Shown here in pieces: positions 1-9,063 of a DNA stretch of 64,000 bases. Numbering within the stretch: position 1 is the stretch's first letter; the number at the start of each line of letters is the position of its first letter. The translations under genes and the position numbers were made by a program. Source of the DNA: Bacillota bacterium (GTDB lineage Bacteria; Bacillota; Clostridia; Lachnospirales; Lachnospiraceae); NCBI GenBank assembly GCA_023392535.1, contig JAEVYY010000012.1, positions 5,755 through 69,754 on the forward strand, read 5' to 3'. The notes under the pieces were generated by a model that was not told the origin of the DNA, did no database searches, and saw only the letters and a program-made list of their open reading frames with translations.

Positions 1-794
1 GTATTGTCACATCTGTTCACAGTGCAAAAGCAGGACATCCTGGCGGATCACTTTCAGCAGCAGATATCTTTACGTATCTTTATTTTGAAGAAATGAACAT
101 TGATCCGAAAAATCCTAAGATGGAAGATAGAGACCGTTTTGTTTTATCAAAAGGTCACGTAGCTCCTGGGCTTTACTCAACTTTGGCACATAGAGGTTAT
201 TTTCCGGTAGAAGATTTAAAAACACTTCGTCACCTTGGATCTTATTTACAGGGTCACCCGGATATGAAACATATTCCAGGTGTTGATATGTCATCCGGGT
301 CCTTAGGACAAGGACTTTCCGCTGCTGTAGGTATGGCTTTATCTGCCAAAATGGATGGTAGATCATATACGACGTATGCTTTATGCGGTGACGGTGAGCT
401 TCAGGAAGGACAGATCTGGGAAGCAGCAATGTTCGCCGGACATAGAAAATTAGATAATTTGATTGTAGTCGTAGATAATAATGGGTTACAAATAGATGGA
501 AAAATTGATGAGGTATGTTCCCCATATCCAATTGATAAAAAATTCGAAGCATTTAATTTCCATGTTATTAATATTGATGCTCATGATTTCGATGCCATTA
601 GAGCCGCTTTCAAAGAAGCAAAAGAGACAAAGGGAATGCCAACTGCGATTATTGCACATAGTACCAAAGGAAAAGGAGTATCTTTCATGGAAGATCAGGC
701 AGCTTGGCATGGAACAGCTCCGAATGATGAACAATATGCGGTGGCAATGAAAGATCTAGCAAAAATTGAAGAAGAATTGGGAGGTGCGAACTAA
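1..794 (+). CDS. Transketolase N-terminal subunit, 5' end cut by window
   Basis: Thiamine-diphosphate-binding half of a split transketolase, which moves two-carbon ketol units in the non-oxidative pentose phosphate pathway (cytosol). The reading frame is open from base 3, so the first ATG at 93 is internal and the true start lies before the window. Near the cut edge it reads SAKAGHPGGSLSAADI, the typical substrate/ThDP-site stretch, and further on it has the ThDP motif GDGEL followed about 25 residues later by DNN. The C-terminal pyrimidine-binding and transketolase_C domains are absent and are encoded by the next gene, whose ATG shares one base with this stop codon (TAATG). Split transketolases are common in Clostridia. 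The family call is secure; the isozyme is not. Confidence 0.95.
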   Translation, partial: IVTSVHSAKAGHPGGSLSAADIFTYLYFEEMNIDPKNPKMEDRDRFVLSKGHVAPGLYSTLAHRGYFPVEDLKTLRHLGSYLQGHPDMKHIPGVDMSSGSLGQGLSAAVGMALSAKMDGRSYTTYALCGDGELQEGQIWEAAMFAGHRKLDNLIVVVDNNGLQIDGKIDEVCSPYPIDKKFEAFNFHVINIDAHDFDAIRAAFKEAKETKGMPTAIIAHSTKGKGVSFMEDQAAWHGTAPNDEQYAVAMKDLAKIEEELGGAN

Positions 795-1735
795 TGGCAG
801 ATGTAAAAAAAATAGCAACGAGAGAAAGCTATGGGAATGCGCTTGCTGAATTCGGAGCACAATATCCTAATTTGGTAGTATTGGATGCAGATTTAGCAGC
901 AGCTACCAAAACCGGAGTTTTTAAAAAAGTATTTCCAGACAGACATATAGATTGTGGTATTGCGGAATGTAATATGGTAGGTATTGCAGCAGGACTTTCA
1001 ACAACTGGAAAGATTCCTTTTGTTAGTTCTTTTGCAATGTTCGCAGCAGGACGTGCTTTTGAACAAGTACGTAACTCTGTTGGGTATCCACACCTAAACG
1101 TTAAGATTGGGGCTACTCATGCGGGTATCACCGTTGGTGAAGACGGTGCATCTCATCAGTGCAATGAAGATTTAGCACTTATGCGGACGATTCCTGGTAT
1201 GGTGGTAATGTGTCCAAGTGACGATACAGAGGCAAAAGCGGCGGTTAAAGCAGCTATTGATTATGTAGGACCCGTGTATATTCGTTTCGGAAGAGCAGCA
1301 GTGCCGGTGATTCATGACAGCGAAAACTATAAATTTGAAATCGGAAAAGGTATTGTTGAAAAAGAAGGTACCGATCTTACCATAGTTGCAACAGGTATTT
1401 GTGTATGTGAGGCTATGGATGCAGCAGATATGCTTGCAAAAGATGGTATCAGTGCGAAAGTAATCAATATTCATACGATCAAACCTTTAGATGAAGACTT
1501 AATTGTGGCGGCTGCAAAAGAAACAGGAAAAGTGGTTACCATTGAAGAACACTCTGTAATCGGTGGTTTGGGAAGTGCTGTGTGCGATTGCCTATCAGAA
1601 AAGGCACCTACCCCTGTGTGCAGAATCGGTATGCAAGATGTATTTGGTGAATCAGGTCCAGCATCTGAATTAGTTCGCAAATATGGATTGGATGCAGAGG
1701 GAATTTATAAATCAATTAAAAAATTTCTGGCATAA
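794..1735 (+). CDS. Transketolase C-terminal subunit
   Basis: Second half of the split transketolase, 313 residues, holding the pyrimidine-binding domain (about residues 5-170) and the C-terminal domain (about 185-310). It reads YGNALAEFGAQYPNLVVLDADL near the start and has the conserved GIAECNMVGIAAGLS stretch around the catalytic glutamate that activates thiamine diphosphate. It overlaps the N-terminal subunit stop by one base, so the two are translationally coupled and expected to form one enzyme. A clear terminator follows. The same fold occurs in 1-deoxyxylulose-5-phosphate synthase, but the two-gene arrangement and the N-terminal partner favour transketolase. Confidence 0.95.
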   Translation: MADVKKIATRESYGNALAEFGAQYPNLVVLDADLAAATKTGVFKKVFPDRHIDCGIAECNMVGIAAGLSTTGKIPFVSSFAMFAAGRAFEQVRNSVGYPHLNVKIGATHAGITVGEDGASHQCNEDLALMRTIPGMVVMCPSDDTEAKAAVKAAIDYVGPVYIRFGRAAVPVIHDSENYKFEIGKGIVEKEGTDLTIVATGICVCEAMDAADMLAKDGISAKVINIHTIKPLDEDLIVAAAKETGKVVTIEEHSVIGGLGSAVCDCLSEKAPTPVCRIGMQDVFGESGPASELVRKYGLDAEGIYKSIKKFLA

Positions 1736-1768
1736 TAAATAGGAGTTAAAGTTAAAAATATACTCGGG

Positions 1769-1823
1769 AGGAACAGATAAAATACAGCTGTTACAGCTAC
1801 TAATTTTACCTGTTCCTTTTTAT
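1769..1823 (+). terminator. Rho-independent terminator after transketolase
   Basis: Arms AGGAACAG-A-TAAAAT (1769-1783) and ATTTTA-C-CTGTTCCT (to 1817) pair with one mismatch, and a T run follows. It closes the transketolase operon. Confidence 0.8.
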
Positions 1824-1848
1824 ATTCCAATAGAAATACCTTCCTTGT

Positions 1849-1877
1849 TTGACAAGGTGCATAAGCTGTGATAATCT
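1849..1877 (+). promoter_or_regulatory. Promoter for the metG T-box transcript
   Basis: TTGACA (1849-1854), a 17-base spacer and TAATCT (1872-1877). It lies just before the first conserved part of the T-box leader, so transcription would start near 1884. Confidence 0.65.
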
Positions 1878-1889
1878 TAGTATACTATT

Positions 1890-2184
1890 AGGAAAAAGCA
1901 ACGATGAAGAGAGTATGTGCGAAAGAATATCTACAGAGAAAACCTCACCTTGATGCATAATTGAGGAAGCTGAGAGAGGTGATAGGAATCGGAACAGAAG
2001 ATGGCTTCTGAGCAGCGCACCGAACCTTATAGAAGGTAAGATTGCGACGGGCTCCGCCTGTTATAGCGGTAAAGTATACAATATGTGTACTTAATGAGAC
2101 TCTTTTTGTGAAAAAAGAGTAAATAGAAGTGGTAACACGATAATGATCGTCTTCTCAGAGCATATGCTATGAGAGGGCGTTTTT
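1890..2184 (+). promoter_or_regulatory. T-box leader, probably methionine-tRNA specific
   Basis: A structured leader of about 300 bases fills the gap before metG. It shows the AGTA of stem I (GAAGAGAGTATG near 1905), a T-box core AGAAGTGGTAACACG (2126-2139) and an intrinsic terminator with arms CGTCTTCTCA (2148-2157) and TGAGAGGGCG (2170-2179) followed by TTTTT. A hairpin CTCTTTTT/AAAAAAGAG lies just before the T-box. The bases ATG at 2001-2003 are the best specifier-codon candidate (methionine), followed by G as expected, but I did not fold stem I. Uncharged tRNA-Met would stabilise the antiterminator and let metG be read. Confidence 0.85.
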
Positions 2185-2210
2185 GTTATAAAGAAGAAGG
2201 AGAATAATGA

Positions 2211-4175
2211 ATGAGCAAACCAAAGTATTACATTACAACTGCAATTGCATACACATCTGGAAAGCCACATATCGGAAATAGTTATGAGATTGTACTGGCG
2301 GATAGTATTGCCAGATTTAAAAGGCAGGTCGGATATGATGTATTTTTCCAGACAGGCACAGATGAGCATGGACAGAAGATAGAGTTGAAAGCAGAAGAAG
2401 CCGGAATAACGCCAAAGGAATTTGTGGATGGTGTTTCCGGAACCATTAAAGATCTCTGGGATCTGATGGATACTTCTTATGATAAATTTATTCGAACGAC
2501 CGATAGCGATCATGAAAGACAAGTACAAAAGATTTTTAAAAAATTGTATGATAAAGGTGATATCTATAAAGGTGCCTATGAGGGAATGTACTGTACACCT
2601 TGCGAATCTTTCTGGACAGAATCACAGCTAGTCGATGGGAAATGTCCTGACTGTGGCCGTGAGGTAAAGCCTGCAAAAGAAGAGGCTTATTTCTTTAAAA
2701 TGAGTAAATATGCCGATAAGCTAATCCAACATATTAAAGAACATCCGGAATTTATTCAGCCGGTGTCTCGTAAAAATGAAATGATGAATAATTTTTTATT
2801 ACCGGGGCTGCAGGATCTTTGCGTTTCCAGAACTTCCTTTAAATGGGGGATTCCGGTGGATTTCGATCCGAGGCATGTAGTCTATGTATGGTTAGATGCA
2901 CTTACAAATTATATTACCGGTATCGGATATGAATGTGATGGAGATTCCACAGATCAGTTCAAGGCACTGTGGCCCGCAGACCTTCATTTAATCGGCAAAG
3001 ATATTATTCGTTTCCATACAATTTACTGGCCGATCTTTTTAATGGCCCTAGATCTCCCATTACCAAAGCAAGTTTTTGGTCATCCATGGCTATTACAAGG
3101 AGATGGGAAGATGAGCAAATCGAAAGGAAATGTTATTTATGCGGATGATCTAGTAGATTTTTTTGGTGTAGATGCGGTTCGCTATTTTGTTCTTCATGAA
3201 ATGCCATTTGAAAATGACGGTGTGATTACATGGGAATTGATGGTAGAGAGAATGAATTCAGATCTAGCCAATACACTTGGAAATCTGGTTAACCGGACAA
3301 TTTCCATGAGCAACAAATATTTTGATGGAATCGTTGCGGACAAAGGTATCAAAGATACGGTGGATGAAGATTTAAAAGCAATTGTTACGAATACAAGTAA
3401 AAAAGTGCAAAATAAAATGAAAGATCTTAAAGTTGCAGATGCTTTGACAGAAATTTTTGTTCTTTTTAAACGTTGTAATAAATATATTGATGAGACAGAG
3501 CCATGGTTACTAGCGAAAGAAGAATCAAAAAAGGACAGACTTTCAACGGTTTTATATAATCTGGTGGAAAGCATTATGATAGGAACGACTCTAATTTCGT
3601 CATTTATGCCAACTACAGCAAAAAAAATAGCCGACCAGCTGCATACATCATTGCGTGAATTTGAAGATCTTGATAAGTTTGGACTTTATCCGGAAGGAAC
3701 GAAAGTAACGGATAAACCTGAGATCTTGTTTGCCAGATTGGATGCAAAAGAAGTAATTGAAAAGGCGGAAGCACTATTTGCTTTGAGAAATAGTAAAACA
3801 GAAGAAGTAACGGATGGTAAGGAGGAGGGGATCGATTTGGAAAGAAAACCGGAGATTGAATATGCAGATTTTGATAAGCTACAATTCCAGGTGGGAGAGA
3901 TCATATCTTGCGAAGAAGTAAAAAAATCTAAAAAGCTTCTTTGCTCCCAAGTAAAAATAGGAAGTCAGACCAAACAAATCGTGTCAGGAATTAAACAGCA
4001 TTATTCAGCAGAGGAAATGGTCGGGAAAAAAGTTATGGTCCTTGTTAATTTAAAACCAGCTACATTAGCAGGCATTGTATCAGAAGGTATGTTGCTTTGC
4101 GCAGAGGATGCCGAAGGTAACCTGGTACTTGTAACTCCTGAAAAACCAATTCCTTCCGGAGCAGAAATCTGTTAA
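2211..4175 (+). CDS. metG: Methionyl-tRNA synthetase
   Basis: Charges tRNA-Met with methionine in the cytosol. The 654-residue protein has the class I motifs HIGN (about residue 20) and KMSKS (300-304), a zinc knuckle of four cysteines (C128, C131, C145, C148), an anticodon-binding helical domain, and a C-terminal tRNA-binding OB-fold (about 550-654, of the Trbp111/EMAPII type) that serves in dimerisation and tRNA docking. The start follows a GAAGGAGA site. The upstream T-box supports the identity independently. Length and domain order are normal for the long form. Confidence 0.97.
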   Translation: MSKPKYYITTAIAYTSGKPHIGNSYEIVLADSIARFKRQVGYDVFFQTGTDEHGQKIELKAEEAGITPKEFVDGVSGTIKDLWDLMDTSYDKFIRTTDSDHERQVQKIFKKLYDKGDIYKGAYEGMYCTPCESFWTESQLVDGKCPDCGREVKPAKEEAYFFKMSKYADKLIQHIKEHPEFIQPVSRKNEMMNNFLLPGLQDLCVSRTSFKWGIPVDFDPRHVVYVWLDALTNYITGIGYECDGDSTDQFKALWPADLHLIGKDIIRFHTIYWPIFLMALDLPLPKQVFGHPWLLQGDGKMSKSKGNVIYADDLVDFFGVDAVRYFVLHEMPFENDGVITWELMVERMNSDLANTLGNLVNRTISMSNKYFDGIVADKGIKDTVDEDLKAIVTNTSKKVQNKMKDLKVADALTEIFVLFKRCNKYIDETEPWLLAKEESKKDRLSTVLYNLVESIMIGTTLISSFMPTTAKKIADQLHTSLREFEDLDKFGLYPEGTKVTDKPEILFARLDAKEVIEKAEALFALRNSKTEEVTDGKEEGIDLERKPEIEYADFDKLQFQVGEIISCEEVKKSKKLLCSQVKIGSQTKQIVSGIKQHYSAEEMVGKKVMVLVNLKPATLAGIVSEGMLLCAEDAEGNLVLVTPEKPIPSGAEIC

Positions 4176-4182
4176 AAAAATC

Positions 4183-4225
4183 AAACTCTATATTTGGATT
4201 AAAGCTCTGCACGGATATAGAGTTT
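4183..4225 (+). terminator. Hairpin after metG, possible terminator
   Basis: Perfect 11-base arms AAACTCTATAT (4183-4193) and ATATAGAGTTT (4215-4225) around a 21-base loop. Only three T bases end the stem, followed by C bases, so termination may be weak. Confidence 0.5.
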
Positions 4226-4266
4226 CCCCATAAATAAGGCTGATTAAACAGTCAGATAGGTATAAA

Positions 4267-4752
4267 ATGGATGTAAATAAGGATTATGAATTAAGATTTG
4301 CTTATATAGATGAATGGCAGGATATCATGGAACTGGCATGGAAGACATTTTTGCGATTTGAATCCATTGACTATGCGCAAGAAGGGATCCAGAGCTTTAA
4401 TAATTTTATTACAGACCATACGTTATATAAAATGTTCGTATCTGGCATCTATCAAGTTGCAATTGCACTTGAAGGAGAAAAGTTAGTAGGAATGATCTCA
4501 TTAAGAGACATTACACATATCTCATTGCTATTTGTAGACGAACAATACCATCTTAAGGGGATAGGAAAGAAATTGATTGATTTTATGGCTGTCTTTTTAA
4601 GCGAGAAAGGTAAATCACGAATGACAGTAAATGCAGCACCATATGCGATTGGATTTTATCATAAACTGGGGTTTGTGGATACCGGGTTAGAAAAGGTAAG
4701 TGATGGAATACGTTACACACCGATGGAACTTTACATAGAGAAACGGAGATAA
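4267..4752 (+). CDS. GNAT-family N-acetyltransferase
   Basis: A 161-residue cytosolic acyltransferase of the GNAT fold, which moves an acetyl group from acetyl-CoA to an amine. The acetyl-CoA pyrophosphate loop is visible as HLKGIGKKL (about residues 94-102, the Q/RxxGxG/A motif), and the late strand GFYHKLGFVDTG is the usual GNAT motif B. The substrate cannot be read from sequence. The ribosome site is weak (GATAGG). Two bases separate the stop from the next gene, so the two are probably co-transcribed, though they show no obvious functional link. Confidence 0.85.
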   Translation: MDVNKDYELRFAYIDEWQDIMELAWKTFLRFESIDYAQEGIQSFNNFITDHTLYKMFVSGIYQVAIALEGEKLVGMISLRDITHISLLFVDEQYHLKGIGKKLIDFMAVFLSEKGKSRMTVNAAPYAIGFYHKLGFVDTGLEKVSDGIRYTPMELYIEKRR

Positions 4753-4754
4753 TA

Positions 4755-5405
4755 ATGGACAAATTTTTTAATTCGGAAGGGCCGTTAATGGTATTTTTGA
4801 GTAAAATGGCAGATTTGATAATGCTAAATATACTGATGATTCTATGCTGTATCCCAATAATTACGGTGGGTGCTTCCATCACAGCTATGTATACGATAAC
4901 AATAAAGCTGGTTAATAAAGAAGAAGGATATATCGTGAAAGGTTTTTTGAAAGCCTTTAAAGATAATTTTAAACAGGCTACCGTAATCTGGTTGATCCTA
5001 TTAGGGTTAGGGATATTATTTTACGGGGATTACCGGATTATTTTTTATGCAGGAATAGAATTCCCAAAAGCAATCCTGATTTTGCTGATTGCAGTTTTAG
5101 TACTTGCATATAGTACATGCTTATATATCTTTCCGTTATTAGCCAGATATGAAAATACTACGAAAAATATATTAAAAAATTCTTTTTTACTCAGTGTGTC
5201 GAATTACCCGAAAACACTCCTGCTTATAGTAATACAATTAATGCCTTGGGTAGCATTATACTTTTTGCAGGCAATAGCACCACTGATATTGTTAATTGGG
5301 AATTCTTTGGTAGCATACATTTCCTCTATGGTATTCGTCACCATATTTAAAAAAATAGAAAACAGGGAAGAAGATCGCAATAATCATGAAAATAACCTGA
5401 CTTAG
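4755..5405 (+). CDS. DUF624/YesL-like membrane protein
   Basis: A 216-residue integral membrane protein with about five hydrophobic segments (near residues 22-48, 75-95, 102-128, 148-170 and 175-200). The opening (FFNSEGPLMVFLSKMADLIMLNILMILCCIPIITVGAS, split here by short loops) is characteristic of the DUF624/YesL family often found beside carbohydrate uptake genes in Firmicutes. The biochemical role is unknown. It follows the GNAT gene by two bases. The C-terminus is short, charged and cytoplasmic. Confidence 0.75.
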   Translation: MDKFFNSEGPLMVFLSKMADLIMLNILMILCCIPIITVGASITAMYTITIKLVNKEEGYIVKGFLKAFKDNFKQATVIWLILLGLGILFYGDYRIIFYAGIEFPKAILILLIAVLVLAYSTCLYIFPLLARYENTTKNILKNSFLLSVSNYPKTLLLIVIQLMPWVALYFLQAIAPLILLIGNSLVAYISSMVFVTIFKKIENREEDRNNHENNLT

Positions 5406-5658
5406 TCACATAGGTCAGAGGACTTAGGCTTCCTATGAGCATAAAATTGGACAATGTGTATAGAAAAAAACCGTATTGTTAGGCATGTTGTTTAATAATA
5501 AAAAAAAAAGAAATGGAAATAAGCATTTCATACAATGGATGAAAAAATATTTGTGAAATTGTGGCATAGATTTTGATTTCTCTTTTCGCTATACTTGTTT
5601 CAGACGTAATAATGAAGCTTATAAAAAATAACCAATACTTATTTTAGGAGGCAGTAAA

Positions 5659-6771
5659 ATGGCAAGTGTATCATTAAATAATATTTGTAAAGTATATCCG
5701 AATGGATTTGAAGCTGTTAAAGATTTCAGTCTAGAAATCGCAGACAAAGAGTTTATCATCTTTGTAGGACCATCCGGTTGTGGTAAATCTACTACACTTC
5801 GTATGATAGCTGGACTTGAAGATATCTCTTCCGGTGAATTAAAGATTGCTGATAGAGTAGTAAATGATGTGGAGCCAAAAGACAGAGATATTGCGATGGT
5901 ATTTCAGAATTATGCGTTATATCCGCATATGACCGTATATGACAATATGGCATTTGGTCTTAAGTTAAGAAAAGTTCCTAAGGATGAGATAGATAAAATG
6001 GTGAAAGAAGCAGCCAGCATTCTTGATCTGACACCGCTTCTTGATCGTAAACCGAAAGCATTATCAGGTGGTCAAAGACAACGTGTCGCTATGGGTCGTG
6101 CAATTGTTCGTAACCCTAAAGTATTCCTGATGGATGAACCTTTATCCAACTTAGATGCAAAATTAAGAGTGCAAATGCGTATTGTAATTGCTGAATTACA
6201 TCAAAGATTAGGTACGACATTTATCTATGTAACGCATGATCAAACAGAGGCTATGACACTTGGAACAAGAATCGTAGTTATGAAAGATGGTGTAGTGCAA
6301 CAAGTGGATACGCCACAGAATTTATATGAGAAACCACAAAATTTATTTGTTGCCGGATTTATGGGTTCCCCACAAATGAATTTCATTGATGCAGTGGTAG
6401 AAAAAAATGGTGATACGGCAGTTCTTAAATTTACTGGAAATGCAATTCCACTTCCACCAGCAAAATCCAAGAAATTAATTGAGGGTGGCTATGTTGGCAA
6501 AACAGTTACATTTGGTGTTCGTCCAGAAGATGTTTATGACTCAGAGATGTTCATTGAGACTTCACCACAAAGTGTATTTGAGGCTACGATAAAAGTATAT
6601 GAATTACTTGGAGCAGAAGTTCTGTTACATTTCTCATTGAATGATTGTGAAATGACAGCAAGAGTTGATCCACGTTCCACAGCAAGACCTGGTGATAAAG
6701 TTCAGTTTGCTATGGATGTTGAAAAAATTCATGTTTTTGATAAAGAGACAGAGCAAGTTATCACGAACTAA
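5659..6771 (+). CDS. Sugar ABC importer ATPase, MsmK/UgpC type, orphan
   Basis: ATP-hydrolysing subunit of carbohydrate importers (370 residues). Walker A is GPSGCGKST (37-45), the signature is LSGGQ (135-139), Walker B is LMDEP, and a C-terminal TOBE/regulatory domain begins near residue 240. It follows a strong AGGAGG site and stands alone between a 250-base gap and a terminator. Such MsmK-type ATPases serve several CUT1 importers whose operons lack an ATPase. That fits the family 1 binding protein at 23.2 kb, which has no ATPase beside it, but the partnership is inference. Confidence 0.93.
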   Translation: MASVSLNNICKVYPNGFEAVKDFSLEIADKEFIIFVGPSGCGKSTTLRMIAGLEDISSGELKIADRVVNDVEPKDRDIAMVFQNYALYPHMTVYDNMAFGLKLRKVPKDEIDKMVKEAASILDLTPLLDRKPKALSGGQRQRVAMGRAIVRNPKVFLMDEPLSNLDAKLRVQMRIVIAELHQRLGTTFIYVTHDQTEAMTLGTRIVVMKDGVVQQVDTPQNLYEKPQNLFVAGFMGSPQMNFIDAVVEKNGDTAVLKFTGNAIPLPPAKSKKLIEGGYVGKTVTFGVRPEDVYDSEMFIETSPQSVFEATIKVYELLGAEVLLHFSLNDCEMTARVDPRSTARPGDKVQFAMDVEKIHVFDKETEQVITN

Positions 6772-6784
6772 AATAAGAATGATA

Positions 6785-6810
6785 GGGAGATGCAAAAGCA
6801 TCTCCCTTAT
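6785..6810 (+). terminator. Terminator after the MsmK-type ATPase gene
   Basis: Perfect 9-base arms GGGAGATGC (6785-6793) and GCATCTCCC (6798-6806) with an AAAA loop, then TTATTG. The T tract is short. Confidence 0.75.
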
Positions 6811-6935
6811 TGCGTCTTATAGGATAGAAGCATTTGAAGGGATAAATAAGTAATCTTGCACTTTCATAAAAAATGCTTTATCATAAATAAAATGAGACAA
6901 TAAAAATAGGATGATAAGAAGTAGAGGATGTGTAT

Positions 6936-8018
6936 ATGATATCAAATCAGGTTATTCAAACAAGTATAGATGAATTAAAGGCAATCACAAAAGTAGATTT
7001 ATGTATTTTCGATTTGGAAGGTATGGAAGCCGCTTCTACATTTGAACAAATAGATTTAGATACTAGTTTGATCAGTAGTTTTGCATTATCACCTGCAGAT
7101 AGTCAGATCATAGCAGGATATCATTTGTTAAAGATTTTGGATGAAGGTAATGTACAGTATATATTAATAGCCAAAGGTTCTAATGAAGACGTCTATGTAA
7201 TAGGAAAAATTGCAGTATGTCAGATTCAGAATTTAATGATTGCATATAAAGAGAAATTTGACCGTAATAACTTTTTCCAAAATCTACTATTAGATAATCT
7301 ATTGTTGGTAGACATTTTTAATCGCGCTAAAAAACTTCATATTGAAGATGAAGTACCACGAGCTGTGTTCTTGATTGAAACAAAATCGGACAAAGATAGC
7401 GATACGATAGAAATGTTAAAGAGCCTATACCTTGCGCAATCGGGTGATTTTGTAACTTCTGTTGATGAAAGAAGCATTATACTAATCAAAGCTTTAGAGG
7501 ATGCTGAGGATTATGATACCCTCTATGCCATAGCAAGAACAATTGTGGATATGATGAATACAGAGGCAATGATGGCGGTAAAAGTAGCCTTTGGAACAAT
7601 TGTATCTGAACTTAGAGAAGTATCAAAGTCTTATAAAGAAGCGAAAATGGCTTTAGATGTAGGTAAGATCTTTTATATAGAAAAGAGTATTATTTCTTAT
7701 AAAACGCTTGGAATTGGAAGACTCATCTACCAGCTCCCGATCAATTTATGTCAGATTTTTATACAGGAAATTTTTGAAAATAATTTACCCATTGATTTTG
7801 ATGAGGAGACTCTGACTACGATAAATAAATTTTTTGAAAATAATTTAAATGTATCGGAAACTTCAAGGCAACTATTTGTTCATCGAAATACTCTGGTTTA
7901 TAGAATTGAAAAATTACAGAAGAGTACGGGACTTGATATTCGTACTTTTGATGATGCTTTGACTTTTAAAATTGCACTTATGGTGGTAAACTATATGAAT
8001 TATTTAGATACATTATAA
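6936..8018 (+). CDS. PucR/CdaR-like transcriptional regulator
   Basis: A 361-residue regulator whose C-terminal part (about residues 300-350) is the HTH_30 type seen in PucR/CdaR proteins: LNVSETSRQLFVHRNTLVYRIEK, here split as LNVSETSRQLFVHR and NTLVYRIEKL. The N-terminal 120 residues look like a small sensory domain and the middle is GGDEF-like in the CdaR sense. I place the start at ATG 6936, eight bases after AGAGG, rather than GTG 6930, which is only two bases away. CdaR-type proteins often control sugar-acid or carbohydrate genes; it may govern the upstream ATPase, but no operator is recognised. Confidence 0.8.
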   Translation: MISNQVIQTSIDELKAITKVDLCIFDLEGMEAASTFEQIDLDTSLISSFALSPADSQIIAGYHLLKILDEGNVQYILIAKGSNEDVYVIGKIAVCQIQNLMIAYKEKFDRNNFFQNLLLDNLLLVDIFNRAKKLHIEDEVPRAVFLIETKSDKDSDTIEMLKSLYLAQSGDFVTSVDERSIILIKALEDAEDYDTLYAIARTIVDMMNTEAMMAVKVAFGTIVSELREVSKSYKEAKMALDVGKIFYIEKSIISYKTLGIGRLIYQLPINLCQIFIQEIFENNLPIDFDEETLTTINKFFENNLNVSETSRQLFVHRNTLVYRIEKLQKSTGLDIRTFDDALTFKIALMVVNYMNYLDTL

Positions 8019-8109
8019 TTTAATATTAGGAATATTAGGCCCTGTCTTCGCATACAATATTCGTAGAGTTAATAAGCTTGTACGAATTTAAATATTGGGA
8101 GGAGCAGGG

Positions 8110-9039
8110 TTGTCTTATTATAAAAAATTTGTTTCTTATATTGATCTATATGAGTATGAAGAAAAAGTTAAAAATATTGGGTTTATGAAATCTGAAATAA
8201 AAGATCAATTATGGAAAATAAAAGTGAATATTCGCGGACTTGAAACAACAGATACTATTATGTGCGAGATGAAAACAGTTGGTGCAGAAGAATTTTTGGA
8301 TCGATTTCAGATTGTTAAGGGAGAGGGACAGTTTGAAAGAGAATATGAGATGGAGCATTTGGCAGGCACAAATATCACGTATACAAATGTGCATGGAATA
8401 ATTTTTCAATTGTCCAGTCATAAATATGGAAAATGCACCTGGGTACAGGATAATCATACCTATCATGCTTCGGAAGAAAAGCAAGGATTTCTACAGACAT
8501 TGGAGCAAAAACGATCAATTTCAGTGCAGGCAGCTGAACAAAAACATCTTGAAAAAGAAAAACAACCGATGCAAGAAAAGCCGCCATTGCAAGAAAATCA
8601 GAAACAAAATGACAATGTTACAGAAACTAAAAGTGAAAAATCCCAAAATGTCTTTTCTTTGCCAGAATATCAATTGAACAATATATCCGGTAATAAATGG
8701 ATGCAATTGGGAAGAATGTACCCTTCCATTCATCCTTTTCATGAAAAAGAAAAAGGTGAATATATCTCACTTAAGCCGAAAGATTTTGTAATTCTTCATG
8801 AAAAATACCAGACGTTGGTAAATAATAGTTTTTTATTGCACGGTTTTTTTAATTACAGACATATTATTCTTGGAAAAAAAATGGAGGGACAGTCAGTTAA
8901 ATATTACATAGGAGTACCGGGAACTTTTCATGAAAGAGAAAAGATGGTCGCTATCATGTTTGGATTTGAAGAATTTGAAGGTGTTGATTCGGAAGAAAGG
9001 GGCGCTTTTGGCTATTATATGAAAGAGGTAAAGATATAG
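8110..9039 (+). CDS. Unrecognised two-domain protein (Clostridia-type)
   Basis: Predicted protein of 309 residues starting at TTG 8110, because the GGGAGGAG ribosome site lies at 8097-8104; an open frame extends 15 bases further up through that site. It has an N-terminal domain (about 1-125) of mixed strands, a polar linker rich in Q, E and K (about 125-185), and a C-terminal domain (about 190-309) with many aromatics. There is no signal peptide and no membrane segment. I half-recognise the C-terminal part as a Lachnospiraceae domain of unknown function (possibly DUF6128) but cannot confirm this. Its stop sits inside the 5' arm of a terminator. Confidence 0.7.
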   Translation: MSYYKKFVSYIDLYEYEEKVKNIGFMKSEIKDQLWKIKVNIRGLETTDTIMCEMKTVGAEEFLDRFQIVKGEGQFEREYEMEHLAGTNITYTNVHGIIFQLSSHKYGKCTWVQDNHTYHASEEKQGFLQTLEQKRSISVQAAEQKHLEKEKQPMQEKPPLQENQKQNDNVTETKSEKSQNVFSLPEYQLNNISGNKWMQLGRMYPSIHPFHEKEKGEYISLKPKDFVILHEKYQTLVNNSFLLHGFFNYRHIILGKKMEGQSVKYYIGVPGTFHEREKMVAIMFGFEEFEGVDSEERGAFGYYMKEVKI

Positions 9040-9063
9040 AAGCGGGTATCTTTACCTCTTTTT
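9025..9063 (+). terminator. Strong terminator overlapping the stop of the 8110 gene
   Basis: Perfect 12-base arms GAGGTAAAGATA (9025-9036) and TATCTTTACCTC (9047-9058), then TTTTT. It separates two convergent genes. Confidence 0.9.
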
